Shown here piece after piece: positions 26,119 to 33,858 of a stretch of 45,812 bases of DNA. Numbering within the stretch: the first letter of the stretch is position 1; every line of letters starts with the position of its first letter. The stretch comes from Leptolyngbya sp. BC1307. GTDB taxonomy: Bacteria; Cyanobacteriota; Cyanobacteriia; Phormidesmidales; Phormidesmidaceae. The stretch is from contig NZ_NRTA01000036.1 in NCBI RefSeq assembly GCF_002286735.1, positions 1 to 45,812 of the forward strand, given 5' to 3'. A program made the translations under genes and the position numbers. The notes beneath the pieces are model-generated. The model did no database searches, was not told the origin of the DNA, and saw only the letters and a program-made list of their open reading frames with translations.

Positions 26119-26571
26119 AGAACCATCCCAGGGATTAATTAAGGACATTAGGGGGAAGTAGAACAAACACTACCTGGTTGCTGCCAATCAACGCATAAAC
26201 CTGACTCAAGTTGAAATACATTGCTATTTCTAAGCCTAGCAACAGCCCTGCGTGCGGTTTTGTATTGAATGTGACCAGTTTTCATTTGGCGACATCAGGG
26301 AATGACCCCTAGCCCTTTGTATCAGAGCCTCAGCGGTCTCATTCTATGGGCCAACTTTGATCGACAGGTCGATAATTGACTGATACCAGATTCAGCAGTA
26401 TATACTACGACGCGCTACCGACATCCATCTGCCGTTAGCTAGATCTGCTGGTAGCTAAAACCTATAAACGATGACCTAGTCACCGCTGCTCTGAATAATT
26501 GCAAAGCGCCACGCGGTGGGCTTTACAATAGAAGCGACCTCACTACAGCCTACTTCACAGCATAAATCGCC
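26119..26571. other. Divergent intergenic region between cphB and the DUF4404 gene
   Basis: About 450 bases without a protein gene. It should contain the cphB promoter on the minus strand, which I could not place with confidence, and a clear plus-strand promoter at 26376-26404, listed separately. GTA-N10-TAC (26158-26173) resembles, but does not fit, the NtcA consensus. Confidence 0.5.
26376..26404 (+). promoter_or_regulatory. Sigma-70-type promoter of the DUF4404 gene
   Basis: TTGACT (26376-26381), a 17-base spacer, and TATATA (26399-26404) match a housekeeping promoter well. Transcription would start near 26411, leaving a leader of about 160 bases before the ATG at 26572. Confidence 0.6.
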
Positions 26572-26838
26572 ATGAGCAACGAAGAAATTAACCAGTCTAT
26601 AGAAGCGCTTCACACCGAGATTAGCCAGCTCAATACGACTGATAAAGCGGTAAAGGACAGATTACTCTCACTCGTAACTGATCTGGAAGATCAGATACAA
26701 AATCCGGATAGCCCAGAGCGCAGGAAAACAACGGCGCAAGGTCTACCGACGCTGATCGAGCAGTTTGAGAGCGATCACCCTCGGGTCACTGACACGCTCA
26801 GTCGCCTGCTAACGACGCTGAGCGGTATGGGTATATAG
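26572..26838 (+). CDS. DUF4404 family small protein
   Basis: The 88-residue acidic, helical protein begins MSNEEINQSIEALHTEISQL, with a heptad-like pattern over about residues 8-45, and ends in a hydrophobic helix (LSRLLTTLSGMGI). Length and pattern fit DUF4404, a family of unknown function. No signal peptide is seen. It has its own promoter (26376-26404) and a long leader, and it converges with the YchJ-like gene 53 bases away. Confidence 0.7.
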   Translation: MSNEEINQSIEALHTEISQLNTTDKAVKDRLLSLVTDLEDQIQNPDSPERRKTTAQGLPTLIEQFESDHPRVTDTLSRLLTTLSGMGI

Positions 26839-26891
26839 GGCGTGAGTACTCGTCAAAAATCATTCAGCTCAGCGCTGACCGATAGCACCGC

Positions 26892-27386
26892 TTACCCGTG
26901 GCAGTGCTTGAACTTTTTACCGCTGCCACACCAGCAGGGCTGGCTCCGCTGAGGCTGATAGGGCATCAAGATATCGCCGCCTACATAGAACCAGCGATGG
27001 CCTGCTCGAATAAACCGAGACCTCTCGTGTAGCTGCGCCACTGGCTCAGTGACAGCAGTACTGGTCAGCCTGAGGGCGGGCCGATAAGCCGCGACGAATT
27101 CCACAGTTCCAGATTGATCTTTCGCCTGCCCTTTGTGAGCGCTAACAATCAGCAAATTAACCCACCGGGTATTTTTAACGCTCTTGATCAGGTCGGTTCG
27201 CTCGTTAGGGGGGCGACTATCCAGCTGGTGGGTCGCGATCAGGTAGTCAATATTGCCTTGATAAAAAGCGCTGTAGCGCGATCGCATCAAAGCTTCAGCC
27301 GTTGGCGCTGTCGCCTCACCCGCTAGATAAGGGCCGCAGCAATTCGCATATTGCCGCTGGCTGCCGCACATACACTGCTTGCTCAT
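26892..27386 (-). CDS. YchJ-like protein with two SEC-C metal-binding motifs
   Basis: The protein of about 164 residues has an N-terminal SEC-C motif (CMCGSQRQYANCC), the YchJ core (AEALMRSRYSAFYQGNIDYLIATH, then TRWVNLLI), and a second SEC-C motif at the very end (CWCGSGKKFKHCHG). SEC-C motifs bind zinc, as in SecA. The function of YchJ/UPF0225 proteins is not known. The ATG at 27386 puts the Cys motif at the N-terminus as usual; ATGs at 27398 and 27413 are also in frame. The DoxX gene lies immediately upstream on the same strand (15 bases from its stop to the earliest ATG), so an operon is likely. Confidence 0.88.
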   Translation of the reverse strand: MSKQCMCGSQRQYANCCGPYLAGEATAPTAEALMRSRYSAFYQGNIDYLIATHQLDSRPPNERTDLIKSVKNTRWVNLLIVSAHKGQAKDQSGTVEFVAAYRPALRLTSTAVTEPVAQLHERSRFIRAGHRWFYVGGDILMPYQPQRSQPCWCGSGKKFKHCHG

Positions 27387-27428
27387 GGCTCCATCCATTC
27401 CCTTTGAGGTCATTATCAGACCCCGATT

Positions 27429-27797
27429 TCACGCTTTGCCAGCATCTAGGCTAATGAGTCCGGGGCCATAGGCAATTACCATCATCAGCCCGCCAATCAG
27501 CGCCAGATTTTTCAAAACGCCTGATAGGTCTGTTGCAATCGGGTGAAAAAACAGGGTTGCTGGTATCAAAAAGAGAATGATCAGTAAAGCGCCGATTCTG
27601 GCCTTATAGCCTAAAATCAGCGATACCGACCCCAGCAATAAAAACGCAACGGTACCGGCTGCCAATACCTGTGGCAGGGGCAGACCTTGGCTCGCAATTG
27701 TCGGGACAAACTCTGAAAATCCGGTCAGGTGTCTTATTCCCGAGTTCAAAAACAGTAGCGCTAGAAAAATGCGTGCGGCTAAAGGTACGTAAGTCAT
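27429..27797 (-). CDS. DoxX family membrane protein
   Basis: The protein of about 122 residues has four hydrophobic segments. It begins YVPLAARIFLALLFLNSGIRHLTGF, the usual first helix of DoxX, and continues with LAAGTVAFLLLGSVSLILGY and ALLIILFLIPATLFFH. DoxX proteins are small inner-membrane proteins, some linked to thiosulfate:quinone oxidoreductase or redox stress. No partner enzyme is nearby. ATG 27797 is chosen over TTG 27821; neither has a strong ribosome-binding site. It precedes the YchJ-like gene on the same strand. Confidence 0.85.
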   Translation of the reverse strand: MTYVPLAARIFLALLFLNSGIRHLTGFSEFVPTIASQGLPLPQVLAAGTVAFLLLGSVSLILGYKARIGALLIILFLIPATLFFHPIATDLSGVLKNLALIGGLMMVIAYGPGLISLDAGKA

Positions 27798-27997
27798 AAG
27801 GATTCTAATGTCTTCTGTCAAAAGGCTAAGGACTTCTTTATTAAGTTAACCGTCTCCCGACTAAATAGTATGAAAGGCTGCTGAAAACCTGCGGGCACAA
27901 TGGAGGCGATCGCGCCTTCAAAAACCATTCCGAAAGCCCACCTCAGAACGCGGCTACAATAAGCCATAGATCAACCGCTCAGATCAACCGCTCACTC

Positions 27998-29332
27998 ATG
28001 CCTCAGACCTCGCCGACGACCGCCGCTGATTCTGCAGCGGGCATTCCTCAGGTATTGCCCGGTATTGACCTAAGTCAGCAGCAGTGGGACGCGCTGCAGG
28101 CATTAGAAGCTTTTGTGCGCAGCGACGAAAAAATCTATTTGCTTACGGGCTACGCGGGCACTGGCAAGACCACGCTGCTACAGGCGCTGATTGCCTGGCT
28201 TCAGCAGCAGCGCGACGGTAGAGCGATCGCCCTGACAGCGCTCAGCAATAAGGCTACCAAAGTATTGCAGGCAATGGCTTACCGCTGGGGCTGCGAGGTT
28301 GACTGCATGACCTGCTGTAAGCTGCTTGGCCTGCGACCAGTGATTGATAAAGAGACCGGCGGCCAAAAGTTTGAACCGGATAGAGATCGCAAAAATCTGA
28401 CCACTGAGTACGATCTAGTCGTCGTAGACGAATGCTCTATGATCAACCAGGAAATGTGGGATCTGCTGATCACTTCAGTCTCTACACTGACCCAGGGCAC
28501 CAAACTTTTGTTCGTGGGCGATTCGGCCCAGCTGCCGCCGGTCGGTGAGACTGAAGCGCCCTGTTTTGAGAGGATTTTTCACCGCAGCGACCTAACCGAA
28601 GTGATTCGCTATGGCGGTGCGATTGGGTTGCTCGCTGAAGAGGTGCGGACGCATTTAGATAGGCCGATGATGCCAAGGCCGCAGAGCGATCGCAACGCCA
28701 CTAACACCGAAGGCATTTTCACTCTGCCTCTCCCCCACTGGGAGAAGCTTATGCTGCGTGCCTTTGCCAGCGCTGCCTACGAAAAAGATCCCGACCAGGT
28801 GCGTGTGCTTGCCTACACCAACCAACGAGTCAACTACCTCAACAATAAAATTCGCGCCGCTATCTACGGCGACAAAGCCGCTCGATTTGTCGCGGGTGAA
28901 AGGCTGGTTGCCAAAAACGTTTGCTTAGGGAGAGACGGCATTTTGCTGCAGACTTCTGAAGAATGCACCGTCTTAGACGCCTACCTGACCCGATTTGAAG
29001 GCTGGCTAGTGTGGGAGCTAGAGATAGAAACCGAAGAACATCAGGAGCGCAAGCTCAGAGTACTTCACGAAGATGAACAACTGCGTCTGAAAGATCTTCT
29101 CTCAGACTACGCAGAGAAAAAACAGTGGATGTCTTTTTGGGATTATAAACAGCTCTTTCACGAGGTTAGCTACGCCTACAGCCTGACCGTTCACAAAAGC
29201 CAGGGCTCTACTTTTCAAGATGTGTTTGTAGATGTGCCCAATCTGATGCTGAATCGTAAAGTCACCGAACGTAATCAACTGTATTACGTCGCCTTTACCC
29301 GCGCTGCCAAACGGCTGTTTTTATGCCAATAA
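27998..29332 (+). CDS. RecD/Dda-like superfamily 1 DNA helicase
   Basis: The 444-residue ATPase has Walker A GYAGTGKTT at residues 51-59, Walker B VVVDECSMI near 143, motif III GDSAQLPPVG, and the C-terminal UvrD_C_2 part with SLTVHKSQGSTFQDVFVD and LYYVAFTRA. It is much shorter than RecD and RecD2 and resembles phage T4 Dda, a 5'-3' single-strand helicase. No RecB/RecC partners are near. It is a single gene on the plus strand and could serve in repair or replication restart. Confidence 0.88.
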   Translation: MPQTSPTTAADSAAGIPQVLPGIDLSQQQWDALQALEAFVRSDEKIYLLTGYAGTGKTTLLQALIAWLQQQRDGRAIALTALSNKATKVLQAMAYRWGCEVDCMTCCKLLGLRPVIDKETGGQKFEPDRDRKNLTTEYDLVVVDECSMINQEMWDLLITSVSTLTQGTKLLFVGDSAQLPPVGETEAPCFERIFHRSDLTEVIRYGGAIGLLAEEVRTHLDRPMMPRPQSDRNATNTEGIFTLPLPHWEKLMLRAFASAAYEKDPDQVRVLAYTNQRVNYLNNKIRAAIYGDKAARFVAGERLVAKNVCLGRDGILLQTSEECTVLDAYLTRFEGWLVWELEIETEEHQERKLRVLHEDEQLRLKDLLSDYAEKKQWMSFWDYKQLFHEVSYAYSLTVHKSQGSTFQDVFVDVPNLMLNRKVTERNQLYYVAFTRAAKRLFLCQ

Positions 29333-29467
29333 GATCGCAGATAGAATGCTTGTATGATCCGATTGCTGATTTGGTTTAAAGCATCGTTTTTGCTTTGCAA
29401 ATATTCTTGCAAAAACTGGGTGGCCAGGCGGTAAGCTGATTTGACCAGCTCATACAACGCTCCAAAA

Positions 29468-30007
29468 ATGCAACATTCTCTTTCCCCAAAGTCACTTGCT
29501 GTTCTTGGACTGACGATTGCTTTTTGTGCCCCTGGATATGCTCATCCGTCTAGTCCTGCCAATGAAGATGTTCAATCTTCTCAGCAGACTGCTGAAACGC
29601 ATACTCATCCAGCGGTTCAACACGCTTTTGCCCCTGCCGGCGAACCCCCGCTCACTCAGTCGCTTCAAGATGTCCGCTATCAGGAACTCACTGAAGCCAC
29701 TCAAAACTTTTTATCTTTGCTAGACGAAACTCAGCGTGCAGCCGTTGTCGTGCCCTTTGAAGATCCCTTTCGCACCAGAGCCTTTTGCTACGTTCTCGCC
29801 CGCTGCAATAACGACTATGTTGGATTGCGGCTGTCAGCGCTCAACCCTGCTCAGAAAATAGCGCTGAACAATCTGTTGATGAAAAGCTTTAGCGGCGCGG
29901 GCTATTCGAGAGCAATTCAAACGATGAACCGCGAATGGCTGGTTGAAGGAGCACGCCTTATCTCTTTGGCAGATGATCGGCAGGAACAGTCGGGCTGTGA
30001 TAGATAG
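29468..30007 (+). pseudogene. Truncated DUF3500 protein with signal peptide
   Basis: The 179-residue frame from ATG 29468 starts with a signal peptide (LAVLGLTIAFCAPGYAHP). It then matches the N-terminal part of DUF3500 proteins: FLSLLDETQRAAVVVPFEDP, LNPAQKIALNNLLMKSFSGAGY. Full members run 330-400 residues; here the frame stops soon after IQTMNREWL, and its last 50 bases lie inside the oppositely oriented bicA gene. The C-terminal half is therefore missing, probably deleted when bicA came to lie next to it. Whether the short product is made is unknown. Confidence 0.6.
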
Positions 30008-31652
30008 ACGGTTTTAAGCTCTGATTGGCTCTTTTGATTGCTTCCAGACGGCTGGTTAAGATATTCTCCGGCGGTAGCATGTCTAGTACCTCCAGGGCTG
30101 TCAGCCGTTCTTTCACCAGCCCTTTTGCGCCCACAATAAAAACGGTTCGCTGCTGGTTGCACGCATCTCGCACCATATTTTCTACTGCCAGCGAAGCGGT
30201 TACGCCTAACTTGGGTACATCTGCCAGATCTAAAATCAATACTTCAAACTCACTGACTATGCTCATCCGCTGAGAGATAGTTTTGGCCGCACCGAAGCTC
30301 ATTGGCCCGCTTAGACGAAACAACAACACTCGCCCAGCGACTGCTGCCAGGGAGACTTGTTCTTCTTCGGTCAGCGTGTCGTCTGTAGGACTGACAATGG
30401 CCTGCACATGGCGATTTTGTTCGTCTGTCAGCTTCTTGACTGCCAGCAAATTTGCGACAAACGTACCGGCTGCCACCGCCGTGATCAGGTCAACAAACAC
30501 CGTCAGAAACAGCACCCCGTACATCACCGCCGCTGCCTCCCAAGACACGCGATGCGCCCGCTTTAGAAAGCTCCAGTCAATAATGTCGAGCCCGACTTTG
30601 ATCAAAATACCGGCTAGTACCGCTACCGGAATTTGTGCCGTTAGCGGGCCAGCGCCTAGCAGTACGGCAGTCAGCAGCAGGGCGTGGATCATCCCTGAAA
30701 GCGGTGTCTGTCCGCCCGACTTGACATTGATTACCGTCCGCATGGTGGCCCCTGCCCCAGGCAAGCCGCCAAACAGCCCTGAGACCATGTTGCCGATTCC
30801 CTGACCGATTAGCTCCCGGTCGGAGTCATGCTGAGTGCGGGTAATATTATCGGCGACTAAAGAGGTGAGCAGCGAATCGATCGCGCCCAACGTTGCCAGT
30901 ACAATGCCATAGCCCAGCATGTCTTTGATCGCGCCCCACTCTGCCCGAGGCCACTGAAAGGCGGGGAGCCCAGTGGAAATTTCGCCGATGCGCGGCACCG
31001 TGCTACTCGTCATAGCGAGAGAAACGAGAGTGCCGACCACCAGCGCTACCAGGGGAGCCGGTAAAATTCGACTGAGTCGCGACGGCATGCCAAAAACGAT
31101 GATCAGCGTCAGCAGACCCAGGCCCAAGGCGTAAATATTGGGCTGCCAGAGCACGTCAGGCAGTTTCTGAATAGAGTCGATGACGCTGGCTGAGCCTGCC
31201 TGGCCGAACAGCGGCGCTAGCTGTAATATGAAAATAATTACCCCGACCCCTGACATAAAGCCAGAAATCACGGTGTAGGGCATGAGGGTAATATATTCTC
31301 CTAATCGCAGCAGCCCGAACCCGATTTGGAACGCTCCCCCCAGAATGACGACTGTAAAAGCAAGCGCTAGCCCGCTCTCTGGATACTTGGCAATCAGCGC
31401 TGTAAAAACGGTGGCCATGACCACGGTCATTGGGCCGGTGGGGCCAGAAATTTGGGCAGGGGTGCCGCCGAAGAGGGCCGCGAAAAAACCAGTTGCAATG
31501 GCCCCATACAGACCAGCTGTCGCCCCCGCCCCCGATGCGACGCCAAACGCTAACGCCAAAGGGAGCGCGACAATGGCCGCTGTCAGCCCACCAAAAAAGT
31601 CACCGCGTAAATTGTGCAGGTGTAATTTGTTAATCTTAAATGTGTGAGCCAT
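29958..31652 (-). CDS. bicA: SulP-family bicarbonate transporter (BicA type)
   Basis: BicA is a low-affinity, high-flux sodium-dependent bicarbonate transporter of the cyanobacterial CO2-concentrating mechanism in the plasma membrane. The 564-residue protein follows BicA closely: NLRGDFFGGLTAAIVALPLA, ASGAGATAGLYGA, ISGPTGPMTVVMA, MPYTVISGFMSGVG, the ADNITRTQHDSDRELIGQG loop, LPGAGATMRTV, DIIDWSFLKRAHRVS, and a C-terminal STAS domain (about 440-545, RVLLFRLSGPMSFGAAK, GVTASLAVENM). Compared with the BicA of Synechococcus as I remember it, Glu in ISEPTG is Gly here. Other SulP transporters, such as sulfate carriers, are a less likely alternative. Its 3' end overlaps the truncated DUF3500 gene. 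Confidence 0.85.
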   Translation of the reverse strand: MAHTFKINKLHLHNLRGDFFGGLTAAIVALPLALAFGVASGAGATAGLYGAIATGFFAALFGGTPAQISGPTGPMTVVMATVFTALIAKYPESGLALAFTVVILGGAFQIGFGLLRLGEYITLMPYTVISGFMSGVGVIIFILQLAPLFGQAGSASVIDSIQKLPDVLWQPNIYALGLGLLTLIIVFGMPSRLSRILPAPLVALVVGTLVSLAMTSSTVPRIGEISTGLPAFQWPRAEWGAIKDMLGYGIVLATLGAIDSLLTSLVADNITRTQHDSDRELIGQGIGNMVSGLFGGLPGAGATMRTVINVKSGGQTPLSGMIHALLLTAVLLGAGPLTAQIPVAVLAGILIKVGLDIIDWSFLKRAHRVSWEAAAVMYGVLFLTVFVDLITAVAAGTFVANLLAVKKLTDEQNRHVQAIVSPTDDTLTEEEQVSLAAVAGRVLLFRLSGPMSFGAAKTISQRMSIVSEFEVLILDLADVPKLGVTASLAVENMVRDACNQQRTVFIVGAKGLVKERLTALEVLDMLPPENILTSRLEAIKRANQSLKPSIYHSPTVPADHLPKR

Positions 31653-31682
31653 AGCATTAAACCTGAATGATCGAGCAATCGA

Positions 31683-31808
31683 TTACCCGCTAGACAAACC
31701 ACTTTTAAGTTCCTTATCGTTATGCCGAATTAACCAACGAGCTGCCTGCAGCGCGATCGCTCCAGCAATCCACCCGATAGTAAATGGAAACGCTAGCGCT
31801 AAAGGCAA
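31683..31808 (-). CDS. Possible 41-residue single-pass membrane peptide upstream of bicA
   Basis: A TTG-initiated frame of 41 codons encodes a hydrophobic stretch (LALAFPFTIGWIAGAIAL) followed by a basic, polar tail. It lies between the threonine aldolase gene and bicA on the same strand, 30 bases before the bicA ATG. The start codon is weak and no homologue is known to me, so it may be chance. Confidence 0.25.
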   Translation of the reverse strand: MPLALAFPFTIGWIAGAIALQAARWLIRHNDKELKSGLSSG

Positions 31809-31861
31809 TGTTCATCACAAACTGGCGATCGCGCCTCAGGCCAGAAAATCTCTCCTTCTTC

Positions 31862-32902
31862 CTATCTAAAAGCTGGCACCGTTCCGCCTACCGTCTGAGC
31901 GATCGCCTCAACCGCTTGATCAACCTGCCCCCGCGTCACCATCAAGTTAGTCACCGCCCGAATCCGCTGGGGGCCAGTCGCCAAGACAGCCACGCCCTGC
32001 TGAGCCAGCTCTTTGACTACCTCTGCTGCTGGCTGGCCGGGCACCTCGAAGTTAACAATGTTGGTTTCCACAGTCGCCGGGTCAATGACCACACCCTTCA
32101 TGCCTTGCAGCCCACGGGCCAGCCGCTGAGCGTTTTCGTGGTCTTCTGCCAGGCGATCGCGCTGATACTGCAAAGCATAGAGCGCCCCTGCCGCAATCAT
32201 TCCAGCCTGACGCATGCCGCCGCCAAACATCTTGCGAAACCGCCGCGCTTTCACCATCTGCTCTGCCGACCCCACCAGCGCCGATCCCACTGGCGCACCT
32301 AGCCCCTTAGAGAAGCAAACGCTCAGCGTATCAAAGGGCTCAGCGTATACCGATTCGCTGATGCCCGTCGCGATACAGGCATTCCAAAACCGCGCCCCGT
32401 CCATATGCAGCTGCAGATCGTGCTGCTGACAGACCTGGGCAATTTCACGGATAGTCTCCAGTGGAAAGATCCGTCCGCCGCTGCGGTTGTGGGTATTTTC
32501 TACACAGACTAACCGGGCTCGGGGGAAGTGCGGATCTACAGGGCGCAGGTGTCGCTCAACCTCCGCTGCCGTAAACGCGCCGCCGTCTCCTGGCAATAGC
32601 CGACAGCTCACCCCCGACAGCGCAGCGGGGCCGCCCCCTTCGTAGTAGTAAATATGGGCTTCTGACTCTAACAAGATCTCGTCGCCGGGCTGAGTGTGCG
32701 ATCGCAGCGCCACCTGATTAGTCATCGTTCCCGAAGGCATATATACTGCCGCTTCCTTCCCCAGTAGCTCAGCAACGTAGGCTTCTAGTGCATTCACAGT
32801 CGGATCATCGCCGAGCACGTCATCGCCGACGGGGGCTTGCACCATTGCCTGACGCATCCCGTCAGTTGGCTGCGTCACTGTGTCACTGCGGAGGTCAATC
32901 AT
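31862..32902 (-). CDS. ltaE: Low-specificity L-threonine aldolase
   Basis: The 346-residue PLP enzyme splits threonine or allo-threonine into glycine and acetaldehyde. It begins MIDLRSDTVTQPTDGMR, has GDDVLGDDPTVNALE, VENTHNRSGGR, HMDGARFWNA (Asp and Arg for PLP), and the PLP-binding Lys in CFSKGLGAPVGS near residue 200. The start is the ATG at 32902; no alternative is needed. It is a single gene on the minus strand, 209 bases upstream of bicA. Confidence 0.93.
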   Translation of the reverse strand: MIDLRSDTVTQPTDGMRQAMVQAPVGDDVLGDDPTVNALEAYVAELLGKEAAVYMPSGTMTNQVALRSHTQPGDEILLESEAHIYYYEGGGPAALSGVSCRLLPGDGGAFTAAEVERHLRPVDPHFPRARLVCVENTHNRSGGRIFPLETIREIAQVCQQHDLQLHMDGARFWNACIATGISESVYAEPFDTLSVCFSKGLGAPVGSALVGSAEQMVKARRFRKMFGGGMRQAGMIAAGALYALQYQRDRLAEDHENAQRLARGLQGMKGVVIDPATVETNIVNFEVPGQPAAEVVKELAQQGVAVLATGPQRIRAVTNLMVTRGQVDQAVEAIAQTVGGTVPAFR

Positions 32903-33001
32903 CTTTTCACCTGGCTATTGATGCATAGAGCGCTGTCTTCACAGAAAATTCTAACGGCTTTTTAATAGCAGTGATGTCTCCGATAGCATATCTCTAACTG
33001 T

Positions 33002-33646
33002 ATGATGCGTAAGTGTTTAGAGGCGATTGAGAGATCGCATACTGCTAAACAGATATTCGATCTCTGGGCAAATATGGCCTCGCATACTCAGCGACTGGTA
33101 GCAGGCATAGGCCGTGGGCACAGTATGTCTATCGTTCTTTCTGACCGACTCTATACAGACCTCATCTTTGACATGCACCCATCAGCCAACCAAAACCCCT
33201 ATACTCAGCGGATGCTAAAGAGAATGCCAGCGGAAATAAGCGCTACGTTCTCGCCTACTCAGATTCAGGCTATAGAAAGCGCTATCAGCCCCCACCAGCA
33301 CGCGATTGATCTGCGTCTGACGCTGCCGTTACCGGGCCAGGGAATATACCTTGTATTTTTGGCTGGTCGTAACCGACGGGCCTACTACCGCGATCTGCAA
33401 AACCGCCATTCGCTAATCATGCCAATAGTCATGGCTGGCATTATTGCAGGGGCCGCTGCTATCTTCGCACTTATACACTTGAAAAATAGTCAAACTCTGA
33501 CAGAATCAAACCCGGTCTTTGAAGAAAATCAAGAGTTTTACCCTACGGTTGTACCGTTCAAAAAAGACCGAAAATCGTGCGAAGAAAGCGAACGCCAATG
33601 GATAGACGGTCAGTGCCTCGACACCATACACGATCCTAACTTCTAG
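33002..33646 (+). CDS. Hypothetical single-pass membrane protein
   Basis: The 214-residue protein has a soluble N-terminal part (about 1-135) containing FSPTQIQAIESAI and the stretch DLRLTLPLPGQGIYLVFLAG. One transmembrane helix (about 139-160, MPIVMAGIIAGAAAIFALIH) follows, then a polar C-terminal tail with two Cys. The pattern 'HAIDLRLTLP...YLVFLAGRNRR' looks like a family I have seen in cyanobacteria without known function. ATGs at 33002 and 33005 are both possible. It stands alone, divergent from ltaE. The tail may lie outside the cytoplasm. Confidence 0.6.
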   Translation: MMRKCLEAIERSHTAKQIFDLWANMASHTQRLVAGIGRGHSMSIVLSDRLYTDLIFDMHPSANQNPYTQRMLKRMPAEISATFSPTQIQAIESAISPHQHAIDLRLTLPLPGQGIYLVFLAGRNRRAYYRDLQNRHSLIMPIVMAGIIAGAAAIFALIHLKNSQTLTESNPVFEENQEFYPTVVPFKKDRKSCEESERQWIDGQCLDTIHDPNF

Positions 33647-33858
33647 CCGCTTAGACCACACCAAATTTTGTGGCAGTGGGTGTGCCATACGTGTTAACAC
33701 GCAGAGAGATACCCCCATTGGGCAGGCAGATCAGTATGTACCGCAGCTTCTAGAAGAGTTTATGAAACTCCTTCGAGATTGGCCTGTTGGTAGCTAGAGA
33801 GTGAACAAACTCTACATATATTCGGGAAAAGTAGAGTTATTACATAGCGCCCACCCCT

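Noticed and set aside
26158-26173. GTA-N10-TAC upstream of cphB as an NtcA binding site
   Set aside because: The NtcA consensus is GTA-N8-TAC. The spacing here is two bases too long and no well-placed -10 box was found.
30283-30804. 173-codon plus-strand frame over bicA
   Set aside because: It is a Ser/Thr/Ala-rich shadow frame opposite an intact transporter gene.
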